12,796 bases of DNA, taken from NCBI GenBank assembly GCA_902773305.1, contig CACYEB010000113.1, forward strand, positions 1 through 12,796, read 5' to 3'. Of this stretch, positions 1 through 7,132 are shown one piece after another. The notes under the pieces are model-generated. The model worked only from the letters and a program-made list of their open reading frames with translations. It ran no database searches and had not been told where the DNA came from. Each line of letters starts with the position of its first letter. The stretch's first letter is position 1. This stretch comes from an uncultured Bacteroidia bacterium (GTDB lineage: Bacteria; Bacteroidota; Bacteroidia; Bacteroidales; UBA932). Position numbers and translations under genes: made by a program.

Positions 1-342
1 ATCCACGAGTGCGGAATGAAGGCCGGCGTGGCGCTCAATCCCCATACCAACGTGTCTTTGCTGGAAGATGTGCTGGGCGAAATCGACCTTGCTCTGATAA
101 TGTCGGTCAACCCGGGATTCGGCGGTCAGAAATTCATTCCCCGGTCGGTGTCGAAGGTACGCAGGCTGCGCGAAATGATAGCCGCATCCGGCAGCAAGTG
201 CCTCATCGAGATAGACGGCGGAATAGGGGAGGACAATGTGGCGATGCTCTCCGATGCGGGCGTGGACGCCTTTGTCGCAGGGAGCTCTGTTTTCGGCTCC
301 AAGGACCCGCTGAAGACGATCTCATTTATGGCGAATGCCTAG
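1..342 (+). CDS. rpe: Ribulose-phosphate 3-epimerase, 3' part (5' end outside window)
   Basis: This enzyme interconverts D-ribulose 5-phosphate and D-xylulose 5-phosphate in the cytosolic pentose phosphate pathway. The reading frame is open from base 1, giving 113 residues, about the C-terminal half of a protein usually near 215-225 aa. Seen directly: the family signature MSVNPGFGGQKF at fragment residues 34-45, the IEIDGGI strand at 69-75 with the second catalytic aspartate (D72), and the phosphate-binding end FVAGSSVFG at 91-99. These elements follow the order of an RPE TIM barrel. The ATG at base 16 is internal and is not the true start, since the frame continues upstream in family-like sequence. 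Its TAG stop lies in a CTAG shared with the convergent biotin ligase gene. The identification is secure; the missing N-terminus cannot be judged. Confidence 0.95.
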   Translation: MHECGMKAGVALNPHTNVSLLEDVLGEIDLALIMSVNPGFGGQKFIPRSVSKVRRLREMIAASGSKCLIEIDGGIGEDNVAMLSDAGVDAFVAGSSVFGSKDPLKTISFMANA

Positions 343-1043
343 TACGCGATTTCTTTAAATGCAAAATACCTGAAACCGGCGGCTGTCTCCACTTCGAGGC
401 GGCCGTCGGTTTTGACACCCCGGATAATGCCGTCAAAACGGTTTCCGGCTGCATCGGAAAAAGAGTGGGAGATATCCTTGAGATAGAGTCTGTCCATATA
501 GCGGCCGGCCGTCCTGTGCGAGATACTGTCATATTCGCCAAGGATGCAGTCGAGCAGCGGCTGTAATTCCTCTTCCGGTTCATAGCGCCTGCCTGTTTCC
601 AGAAAGAGTGAAGTGGGGTTGGGTATCCACTGCGGGAATGAATCCTGATTAATGTTGAGACCGATGCCCACCACCGAGTCTGTCAGGGTGGCGGCAGCTA
701 CCGAATGCCTGATAAGTATTCCGCAAATCTTCTTGTCGCCGACATATATGTCGTTGGGCCATTTGATGCGTGCTTCCACGCCCTTTCCACTCAGATAGTT
801 GCAGATTCCCAGCGATATGGCCTGGCACGCAAGGAACTGGTCGGTTGCAGGGAAGCCGTTGTGCCTTAGGTAAATGGAGAATGTGAGGTTCTCACCTTCG
901 CGACTGCTCCAAACATTGCCTCTCTGCCCGACGCCGGCGCTCTGGAAGCGGGCTGCCCATACTTCCAGGTGCGACAATTCTCCCCTGGATCTTTCCATCG
1001 CCGAAAATGTAGAGTCGATTGTGTTATACCATTTAATTTTCAT
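339..1043 (-). CDS. birA: Biotin--[acetyl-CoA-carboxylase] ligase, monofunctional
   Basis: This cytosolic enzyme activates biotin with ATP to biotinyl-5'-AMP and transfers it to a lysine of biotin carboxyl carrier domains. At 234 aa it lacks the N-terminal helix-turn-helix of E. coli BirA, so it should be a ligase only, not a repressor. Seen motifs: AGVGQRGNVW at residues 36-45, aligned with the biotin/AMP loop; KWPND at 94-98; KKICGIL at 104-110, where K105 matches the catalytic lysine; and GIGLNIN at 127-133. A small C-terminal beta domain ends FAFKEIAY. Two of the usual arginines of the GRGRRG loop are replaced (V38, Q40). The gene converges with rpe, sharing the CTAG stop, and diverges from rsfS with 44 bases between the two starts. 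The ATG at 1043 is the natural start, because the ligase fold begins immediately with a ...STFSAM... element. Confidence 0.93.
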   Translation of the reverse strand: MKIKWYNTIDSTFSAMERSRGELSHLEVWAARFQSAGVGQRGNVWSSREGENLTFSIYLRHNGFPATDQFLACQAISLGICNYLSGKGVEARIKWPNDIYVGDKKICGILIRHSVAAATLTDSVVGIGLNINQDSFPQWIPNPTSLFLETGRRYEPEEELQPLLDCILGEYDSISHRTAGRYMDRLYLKDISHSFSDAAGNRFDGIIRGVKTDGRLEVETAAGFRYFAFKEIAY

Positions 1044-1050
1044 ACATTTG
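1019..1050 (+). promoter_or_regulatory. Candidate Bacteroidota-type promoter for rsfS-ftsH operon
   Basis: TACATTTG at 1043-1050 matches the Bacteroidota -7 consensus TAnnTTTG exactly. A TTG at 1019-1021 lies 21 bases upstream, slightly longer than the usual spacing of about 19. Transcription would begin near 1057, leaving about 30 bases of leader before the rsfS ATG. The upstream half lies inside the start of the divergent birA gene. This is a consensus match only. Confidence 0.42.
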
Positions 1051-1087
1051 TAAATTGGAAAAATCCGGCGAAAATAAGTGATATTTT

Positions 1088-1456
1088 ATGAATAATGAAA
1101 AGCAGAACAAAGAAATAGAGGTGATCGCCGCTGCTATGCTGGACAAGAAAGCGCAGAATGTGGTGGCTATGGACCTGTCGGGTATCGGCACTGCCATAAC
1201 CGACCATTTCGTGATATGCAATGCGGACAGCACCACCCAGGTGGTTGCAATCAGCGATAATGTGGTGGAGAAGATGTGGACCGAGTGCAAGGAGGATCCC
1301 CTCCGCAGCCAGGGGCGGGAGAACGCCTTCTGGGTGATTCTCGACTATGGCGATATAGTGGTACATATTTTCAAGACCGAATACCGCGATTTCTACCGGC
1401 TGGAAGATTTGTGGTCAGATGCTGAGAAAATTAACTTCAATGACGATGAGCAATAA
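1088..1456 (+). CDS. rsfS: Ribosomal silencing factor RsfS (Iojap family)
   Basis: RsfS binds ribosomal protein uL14 on the free 50S subunit and blocks joining with 30S, lowering translation during nutrient limitation. The product is 122 aa, normal for the family, and is a single Iojap domain. Seen: TDHFVICNADS at residues 38-48, WVILDYGDIVVHIF at 82-95, and RDFYRLEDLW at 100-109, the three hallmark strands in order. The ATG at 1088 follows an AT-rich leader without a Shine-Dalgarno sequence, as is common in this phylum. The gene heads the plus-strand run and its 3' end overlaps the chosen ftsH start by 11 bases, which suggests translational coupling. The rsfS-ftsH-cdsA order is, to my knowledge, common in Bacteroidales. 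Confidence 0.95.
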   Translation: MNNEKQNKEIEVIAAAMLDKKAQNVVAMDLSGIGTAITDHFVICNADSTTQVVAISDNVVEKMWTECKEDPLRSQGRENAFWVILDYGDIVVHIFKTEYRDFYRLEDLWSDAEKINFNDDEQ

Positions 1457-3611
1457 CGAGAACAAACAGCAAGGAAAGTGGCCCGGCGGCCGTTTCGGTT
1501 TACCCGGTCCGGCAGGGCCGAATCTGAAGAAGCGGCGCTCCCCCTGGAACTGGCTTTTGATATTGCTTTACGCCGTGTTGATAGGCGGCGGTATCCATCT
1601 TTTGGTTTCCGGCGGCACCAAGCCCGTCAAGAAGGAGTGGTTTGAGGTGCGCGACGACATCCTTGCCACAGGCAGCGTTTCAAAGGTGGTCTATATCCGG
1701 AATACCCACCGCGGTGAGGTCTATGTGAAGAGTTCGGCGGCTGAGCGTTACAAGAATTATTTCCCCGAAAACTCTGCTCCCAAGAACGGTCCCTATTTCT
1801 ATTTCCTGGTTTCTGACTCGTTCAATGCAGAGAGCGAATTCGACAGGGTGCTGCAGCAGATGCCGGAACTGGACCGTTTCGAAGTTGTCATAGAAGAACG
1901 TACCAGCGGCTTTGCCGGCATTCTGGATTGGCTCTGGATTATCGTGATGGTGGTATTCTTCATAATGATGTTCGTATTGCCTGCGCGTGCGATGGGCGGA
2001 GGTGCCGGCAATGGAATATTCAATGTCGGCAAGTCCCAGGCCAAGGTGTTCGAAGGCGACAAGCAGGACAACAAGGTCACATTCAAGGATGTCGCAGGAC
2101 TTGAAGAGGCCAAGGTGGAGGTGATGGAGATCGTGGACTTTTTGAAGAATCCCAACAAATACACCACTTTGGGCGGCAAGATTCCCAAGGGTGCACTGCT
2201 GGTAGGCCCTCCCGGTACAGGCAAGACCCTGTTGGCTAAGGCAGTGGCGGGTGAGGCCAACGTGCCGTTCTTCTCCATTTCGGGCTCCGATTTCGTGGAG
2301 ATGTTCGTAGGCGTCGGGGCTTCGCGCGTGCGCGACTTGTTCCGCCAGGCCAAGGAGAAGGCTCCCTGCATAGTGTTCATAGACGAGATTGACGCAGTGG
2401 GCCGTTCCCGCAGCAAGAATATCGGCTTTTCTTCCAACGACGAACGGGAGAATACTCTGAATCAGCTGCTTACCGAGATGGACGGTTTCGGAAGCAATTC
2501 CGGTGTGATAGTGCTGGCGGCCACCAACCGGGCCGACGTGCTGGACAGCGCCCTGATGAGGGCCGGCCGTTTTGACCGCCAGATTCACGTGGATCTGCCG
2601 GAGTTGAAGGAACGTCTTGATATTTTCAAGGTCCACTTGCGTAAAATCAAGCTTACACCGGGCTTTGACATAGATTTCCTGGCCAAGCAGACGCCTGGTT
2701 TCTCCGGTGCCGACATTGCCAATGTCTGCAACGAAGCGGCCCTGATCGCCGCCCGTCACAACAAGACATTCGTAGATAAGCAGGATTTCCTGGATGCCAT
2801 AGACCGCATAGTTGGCGGTCTTGAACGCAAGAGCAAGATTATCTCGGCCGCAGAGAAGAAGACAATAGCCCACCACGAGGCCGGACATGCTACCGTGAGC
2901 TGGATACTGCCTCACGCAAATCCGCTTCTGAAAGTCACCATTATCCCCCGCGGGCAGGCGCTGGGTGCAGCCTGGTATTTGCCCGAAGAGCGTCAGCTCA
3001 CTACGCGTGAACAGCTCCTCGACGAGATGGCTGCCACCATCGGAGGCCGGGTGGCTGAAGAACTGGTAAACGGCGAGGTTTCCACGGGTGCCCTCAACGA
3101 TTTGGAGAAGCTCACCCGTCAGGCATACGCTATGGTGACCTACTTCGGTATGAGCGACAAGCTGGGCAACGTATCATATTACGACTCTACGGGCCGCAGC
3201 GAAATGTCCCTTTCCAAACCTTACAGCGAAAAAACGGCGGAAGAGATAGACAAAGAGGTCAAGCGACTGATCGACCAGGCGCATGCAACCGCTACCAAGG
3301 TGCTCAAGGAACATCGTGCCCAGTTTGAACAGCTGGCAGCCCTGTTGCTGGAGCGCGAGGTTATTTTCTCTGAAGATGTAGAGCGCATCCTGGGCCCCCG
3401 TCAGGGCGGAGTCAACCCCAACGCCGTGATCGGCGGAGGAGAGGCTCCGGCTGAAGCGGAGAATCCGGCTGAAGAACCTGCCGAGCCCGCAGAGGAGCCT
3501 GCGATTGAGATAGCAGAGCCGGAGGTGGAAGAAAAACCCAAAGCCTCGAAACCTCGCAAGCCACGCCGTAAAACTGAAGATAAAACTCCCGACTCGGGAA
3601 CCCTTTTCTGA
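1446..3611 (+). CDS. ftsH: ATP-dependent zinc metalloprotease FtsH
   Basis: FtsH is a membrane-anchored hexameric AAA+ protease that extracts and degrades misassembled membrane proteins and some regulators. The product is 721 aa from the ATG at 1446. Seen in order: TM1 at about 35-55, a periplasmic domain at about 60-155, TM2 at about 159-178, Walker A GPPGTGKT at 254-261, Walker B IVFIDEID at 309-316, the second region of homology ending AGRFDRQ, zinc motif HEAGH at 477-481, and the third zinc ligand D552 in LNDLEKL. All catalytic residues are present. The last 68 or so residues form a low-complexity tail: first Pro/Ala/Glu-rich, then Lys/Arg-rich. In-frame ATGs at 1419 and 1440 are alternatives; 1446 was chosen because MSNNENK resembles the Asn-rich start of related proteins. 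It overlaps rsfS and lies 2 bases before cdsA. Confidence 0.96.
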   Translation: MSNNENKQQGKWPGGRFGLPGPAGPNLKKRRSPWNWLLILLYAVLIGGGIHLLVSGGTKPVKKEWFEVRDDILATGSVSKVVYIRNTHRGEVYVKSSAAERYKNYFPENSAPKNGPYFYFLVSDSFNAESEFDRVLQQMPELDRFEVVIEERTSGFAGILDWLWIIVMVVFFIMMFVLPARAMGGGAGNGIFNVGKSQAKVFEGDKQDNKVTFKDVAGLEEAKVEVMEIVDFLKNPNKYTTLGGKIPKGALLVGPPGTGKTLLAKAVAGEANVPFFSISGSDFVEMFVGVGASRVRDLFRQAKEKAPCIVFIDEIDAVGRSRSKNIGFSSNDERENTLNQLLTEMDGFGSNSGVIVLAATNRADVLDSALMRAGRFDRQIHVDLPELKERLDIFKVHLRKIKLTPGFDIDFLAKQTPGFSGADIANVCNEAALIAARHNKTFVDKQDFLDAIDRIVGGLERKSKIISAAEKKTIAHHEAGHATVSWILPHANPLLKVTIIPRGQALGAAWYLPEERQLTTREQLLDEMAATIGGRVAEELVNGEVSTGALNDLEKLTRQAYAMVTYFGMSDKLGNVSYYDSTGRSEMSLSKPYSEKTAEEIDKEVKRLIDQAHATATKVLKEHRAQFEQLAALLLEREVIFSEDVERILGPRQGGVNPNAVIGGGEAPAEAENPAEEPAEPAEEPAIEIAEPEVEEKPKASKPRKPRRKTEDKTPDSGTLF

Positions 3612-3613
3612 TT

Positions 3614-4456
3614 ATGGCCCAATCATCACTGCTCAGAAGGACTGTGGGATCGGTGCTGCTGGTGGCAGTACTGGCGGGAAGCCTTTTCCTGCACCCGGCC
3701 GCATTTGCGGCAGTCTCTTCACTCGCTTTGGCGGTGATGATGAACGAGTTCTACAGGATGGCATTGGGAAAGGGCACACACACAGTGGCAAGAGTGATGA
3801 TGATTGCCCTTTGCGTGGCGTTTTACCTCTCATTTTTCTTCTTGAGATACTATGGAGGCAGCCTCGGATATCTGCTGCCTGCCTTTCCGTTGCTGGCGGT
3901 GGTCCTGATAGCAGTCCTGCTTGATACGCAGGACCGGATAGAGAGGCTCACCGCGCAGGATATTTGTTTTCCGGCTGTATATCTTCTCCCTTCATTCCTT
4001 GTTTCATCGTTGCTGCTGGTTGCTCCCGGCAGTTATCGTCCGGTGCTTTTCCTCTCGGTGATGGTGTTGGTGTGGATGAACGATGTGGGCGGCTATGTCT
4101 TCGGTATGGCTTTCGGCCAGCGGTCGGGCAGCCGCAAACTGGCCCCTCATATATCACCCAAGAAATCTTGGGCGGGTGTGGCAGGCGGTCTTGCTTTTAC
4201 CATAGCTGCAGCCGTTTGCATCCATTTTTCAGGATTGACCGATGTGGCCTTGTTTCAATGGCTGCTAGCTGCGGTTATTGTCGTTGTATTCGGCATTTGT
4301 GGAGACTTGTTCGAATCCCTCATCAAGCGTCACTACGGCTTTAAGGATTCGGGACGGATAGTCTTGGGCCACGGCGGCCTCCTGGACCGTTTCGACGGGG
4401 CGTTGTTCGCTATCCCCATAGTTGCGGTATTCTTTTGTATGACAGGTGCTATTTAA
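3614..4456 (+). CDS. cdsA: Phosphatidate cytidylyltransferase (CDP-diacylglycerol synthase)
   Basis: CdsA makes CDP-diacylglycerol from phosphatidic acid and CTP in the inner membrane, the branch point for phospholipids. The product is 280 aa and mostly hydrophobic, with a run of predicted membrane helices from about residue 10. Seen near the middle: SPKKSWAG at 181-188, corresponding to the SPxKTxEG-type loop. Seen at the C-terminus: the family signature ESLIKRHYGFKDSG followed by GHGGLLDRFD, with metal-site residues D258 and D261. Two signature positions are unusual: the proline usually before GHGG is leucine, and the signature ends DRFDG instead of the frequent DRFDS. The gene starts 2 bases after ftsH and is followed 4 bases later by psd, so the two lipid genes are probably co-translated. 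Confidence 0.93.
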   Translation: MAQSSLLRRTVGSVLLVAVLAGSLFLHPAAFAAVSSLALAVMMNEFYRMALGKGTHTVARVMMIALCVAFYLSFFFLRYYGGSLGYLLPAFPLLAVVLIAVLLDTQDRIERLTAQDICFPAVYLLPSFLVSSLLLVAPGSYRPVLFLSVMVLVWMNDVGGYVFGMAFGQRSGSRKLAPHISPKKSWAGVAGGLAFTIAAAVCIHFSGLTDVALFQWLLAAVIVVVFGICGDLFESLIKRHYGFKDSGRIVLGHGGLLDRFDGALFAIPIVAVFFCMTGAI

Positions 4457-4460
4457 GTAT

Positions 4461-5114
4461 ATGAAGATACACGAAGAAGGTTTACCATTTTTGATTATCG
4501 CCTGCACCGTCGCAATAGCTGGCGGTGTGCTTGCGGCCATATATATGGATTCTGCCGTTTGGAAGGTGGTGCTGATCACGCTTTGCGTGCTGCTTGCAGG
4601 AATAACGACGTTTTTCTTCAGGAATCCGAACCGGGATGTTACGGTGGATTCCAGCCTGGTGGTCTCTCCTGCCGACGGCAGGGTGATTGAGGTGGACAAG
4701 GTATTCGTGGAGGAGTATTTCGGCTGCGAATGCACCCGGATATCGATATTCCTGTCACTGTTCAACGTCCATATCACCTGGTACCCAACCGGCGGAGAAA
4801 TCACATACTTCAAGTATTACCCCGGTGCCCACACATTCGCTTTCCTTCCCAAGTCGTCGGAAAAGAACGAGCATACCTCCATTGTGGTCAAGGACGAGAA
4901 CGGCAGGGAGGTGATGTTCCGCCAGATTGCGGGAATAGTGGCGCGAAGGGTGGTGAGCTATGCCAAGGAGGGTGACCGTTCCGAACAGGGGGCCCAGGCC
5001 GGCTTCATCAAGTTCGGGTCCCGCCTCACGGTATTGATCCCGGGCGACTCGGAGCCCGTGGTAAAGGTAGGTGACATAGTCAAAGGGAGCGTTACCCCGC
5101 TTGCAAGGATATGA
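4461..5114 (+). CDS. psd: Phosphatidylserine decarboxylase proenzyme, short type
   Basis: Psd decarboxylates phosphatidylserine to phosphatidylethanolamine at the inner membrane, using a pyruvoyl group made by self-cleavage. The product is 217 aa, the size of the short (archaeal-related) family. Seen: two membrane segments at about 8-28 and 33-53, FRNPNR at 53-58, SPADGRVIEV at 69-78, NVHITWYP at 102-109, and the processing site FGS at 185-187. Cleavage between G186 and S187 would give a beta chain of 186 residues and an alpha chain of 31. An in-frame GTG at 4446 would add five residues and overlap cdsA; the ATG at 4461 was preferred. The stop overlaps the next start as ATGA. Its substrate supplier, phosphatidylserine synthase, is not in the window. 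Confidence 0.94.
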   Translation: MKIHEEGLPFLIIACTVAIAGGVLAAIYMDSAVWKVVLITLCVLLAGITTFFFRNPNRDVTVDSSLVVSPADGRVIEVDKVFVEEYFGCECTRISIFLSLFNVHITWYPTGGEITYFKYYPGAHTFAFLPKSSEKNEHTSIVVKDENGREVMFRQIAGIVARRVVSYAKEGDRSEQGAQAGFIKFGSRLTVLIPGDSEPVVKVGDIVKGSVTPLARI

Positions 5115-6487
5115 TTCCCGTTGAGCTAGGCACAGAGAAGATAAGTAAGCTGCTCAAACAGTATGCCACTCCCGCCATCATTGCGATGCTGGCCACATCG
5201 CTCTACAATATGGTGGACAGCATATATATCGGTCAGGGTGTCGGACCGATGGCCATTTCTGGCCTTGCGGTCACTTTTCCGCTGATGAACATCTCCATAG
5301 CCTTCGGTACCCTGGTGGGGGTCGGTGCGGCTACTCTGATCTCTATCCTCCTGGGCCAGAAAGACTATAAGATGGCCAACCGCGTGCTGGGCAATGTGGT
5401 GATCCTCAACGTTGTCATAAGCGCCCTGGTCACTGCGCTGGGCCTTGTGTTCCTTACACCCATACTCTATTTCTTCGGGGCCAGCGACAATACCATCTCC
5501 TATGCCCGCGAATATATGGTGGTTATATTGTGGGGAAATATAATCGCCCATCTCTACCACGGCCTCAACGGGGTGGTGCGCTCTTCCGGGAGACCCAGGC
5601 TGGCGATGCTGGCTACCATCGTTGCTGTGGTCCTGAACATTATCCTGGACCCTCTGTTCATCTTCGTATTCAAGATGGGCATCCGCGGCGCAGCAATCGC
5701 CACGGTGCTGGCACAGGTCATTTCATTGGTGTGGATTACCCGGATCCTCTGCGACAAGGACAATGTACTGCACTTCTCCAGGGAAGTATTCAAGTTCGAT
5801 TTCAAGATAGCGTGGCGCTCCCTCTCGATAGGCATGTCGCCATTTTTGATGAACCTGGCTTCGTGCTTCGTGGTGATTCTGATCAACAATCAGCTGAAGC
5901 GCTACGGCGGCGACCTGGCAATAGGTGCCTACGGCATTGCCAACCGTCTGTGCTTTTTGTTCTTCACCCTTACTATGGGCCTGAATCAGGGTATGCAACC
6001 CATTGCGGGATATAACTACGGGGCGCGCAATTATGGCCGTGTAAAGGAAGTCCTGAAACTTACTGTGATATGTTCCGTTGCAGCCCTCACGGCAGGATTC
6101 ATCACCGGCCTGGCCATACCCCGTCTGGCCGTGTCGCTCTTTACGCGGGACGCAGGACTGCAGAGTGTGGCGGCCCGGGCCTTCAAGTTGTCGGTGCTGA
6201 TGTTCCCGTTGGTGGGGTTCCAGGCAGTAGTTACCAATTTTTATCAGTGCATCGGCTATGTGGGCAAGGCAATATTCCTATCTCTTACCCGCCAGCTGCT
6301 GTTCCTGATACCATTTCTGCTGACTTTCCCGTTGATATGGGGGCTTGACGGCGTTTGGCTCAGTATGCCGGCATCCGACCTGGTATCATTCCTGGTGACC
6401 CTTGTTATGATTATACCGTTGATGCGGAAGTTCGACAGGATGGAAAGCGGGGAAACGTCCCCCGGGGAGGTGCAAAATGAGCGATAA
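5111..6487 (+). CDS. MATE family multidrug/cation efflux transporter (MepA-like)
   Basis: This is a polytopic inner-membrane transporter of the MATE family, which exports organic cations or other small molecules using a Na+ or H+ gradient. The product is 458 aa with about 12 hydrophobic segments in two similar halves. Seen: an N-terminal PAIIAMLATSLYNMVDSIYI helix, typical of the DinF/MepA branch; GLNGVVRSSGRPRLAM in the middle of the first half; and GMQPIAGYNYGA at residues 294-305 in the second half, a hallmark of MepA-like members. The ATG overlaps the psd stop by four bases (ATGA), with AAGGA very close upstream. Its 3' end overlaps the kinase-like gene by 11 bases. The real substrate cannot be told from sequence; a metabolite or lipid-related role is possible but not shown. 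Confidence 0.9.
   Translation: MIPVELGTEKISKLLKQYATPAIIAMLATSLYNMVDSIYIGQGVGPMAISGLAVTFPLMNISIAFGTLVGVGAATLISILLGQKDYKMANRVLGNVVILNVVISALVTALGLVFLTPILYFFGASDNTISYAREYMVVILWGNIIAHLYHGLNGVVRSSGRPRLAMLATIVAVVLNIILDPLFIFVFKMGIRGAAIATVLAQVISLVWITRILCDKDNVLHFSREVFKFDFKIAWRSLSIGMSPFLMNLASCFVVILINNQLKRYGGDLAIGAYGIANRLCFLFFTLTMGLNQGMQPIAGYNYGARNYGRVKEVLKLTVICSVAALTAGFITGLAIPRLAVSLFTRDAGLQSVAARAFKLSVLMFPLVGFQAVVTNFYQCIGYVGKAIFLSLTRQLLFLIPFLLTFPLIWGLDGVWLSMPASDLVSFLVTLVMIIPLMRKFDRMESGETSPGEVQNER
6466..6470 (+). promoter_or_regulatory. Strong Shine-Dalgarno sequence before the kinase-like gene
   Basis: GGAGG, within GGGGAGGTG, lies 6 bases before the ATG at 6477 and inside the last codons of the MATE gene. 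Good Shine-Dalgarno sites are rare in Bacteroidota, and this one favours 6477 over the in-frame ATG at 6489. It could also be a chance product of the Pro-Gly-Glu codons it overlaps. Confidence 0.5.
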
Positions 6488-7124
6488 TATGGAAAACAAG
6501 ATACTCATAACTGTCGGCCGGCAGATTGGAAGCGGCGGGCTGCAGGTGGCAAGGATGGTCGCTGAAAGACTTGGCATAGAGGTCTATGACAAGAACCTTC
6601 TGATGATTACTGCCCGCGAAAGCGGCATCGCCCCGGAATTCTTTGACAAACTGGACGAAAAGCCTTCGGCACTGGGACGCTTTGCCCGTTTCATTGGCCT
6701 TCGTGACTCTGTATATGCCGATTCGGGAATCTATTCTGATGACGGCTCCCTGTCGGGAGACGACCTTTTTGCGCTGCAAAGCAAAGTCATCTGCCGGATT
6801 GCCGACAGCGGCCCGGGCGTGTTTGTGGGCCGTTGTGCTGACTATGTGCTCCGCGACTATCCCGGACTTTTCTCCGTCTTCATTACTGCAGATGAGGATA
6901 ATCGCATCGGCAAGGTGATGGAACGGGAAGGACTGTCTGCCGCCGAAGCCCGGAAATTCATTGAGTCGGCGGAACGTAAGCGCGCCGCTTACTATAACTA
7001 CTACACATTCAAGAAATGGGGAGACGGTGCCAGCTACGACGTGTGCCTGAACACTTCCCGTTTCGGCCTTGAAAGAACGGCCGACATTATCGTGGAGATG
7101 TGCGAAACCTTCTGTCGAAAGTGA
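6477..7124 (+). CDS. Cytidylate kinase-like family protein
   Basis: The product is 215 aa and resembles the cytidylate-kinase-like family (Cytidylate_kin2), distinct from housekeeping Cmk. Seen: the N-terminal nucleotide-binding strand and loop ITVGRQIGSGG at residues 11-21, in which the usual Walker A lysine is replaced by glycine as is typical for this family; EVYDKNLL at 35-42; VGRCADYVL at 117-125; a LID-like region EREGLSAAEARKFI at 149-162; and an ERKRAAYYNYYT stretch at 166-177. It probably binds and phosphorylates a nucleotide or related small molecule, but the substrate is unknown. It overlaps the MATE gene by 11 bases and has its own strong Shine-Dalgarno sequence, so it is probably made together with the transporter. 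It ends the operon 8 bases from the convergent thioredoxin-like gene. An ATG at 6489 is an alternative start. Confidence 0.85.
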   Translation: MSDNMENKILITVGRQIGSGGLQVARMVAERLGIEVYDKNLLMITARESGIAPEFFDKLDEKPSALGRFARFIGLRDSVYADSGIYSDDGSLSGDDLFALQSKVICRIADSGPGVFVGRCADYVLRDYPGLFSVFITADEDNRIGKVMEREGLSAAEARKFIESAERKRAAYYNYYTFKKWGDGASYDVCLNTSRFGLERTADIIVEMCETFCRK

Positions 7125-7132
7125 TTTCGCGG

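Noticed and set aside
9..566. A 185-codon frame spanning the rpe/birA junction
   Set aside because: It overlaps two well-identified genes out of frame or antisense, and its Arg/Gly-rich translation matches nothing recognisable.
1069..1076. TATTTTCG on the minus strand as a -7 element for birA
   Set aside because: It has one mismatch to TAnnTTTG and no TTTG/TTG at acceptable spacing upstream; the nearest lies about 31 bases away.
1680..2915. A 411-codon open frame on the minus strand, opposite ftsH
   Set aside because: It is a shadow of the highly conserved FtsH AAA+ region with no domain signature and no promoter or start context.
7102..7130. Inverted repeat GCGAAA/TTTCGC (with a nested CGAAA/TTTCG) between the two convergent operons, as a possible terminator
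   Set aside because: The stems are only 5-6 bp, no T-run follows on either strand, and the repeat overlaps coding sequence. It may be chance.
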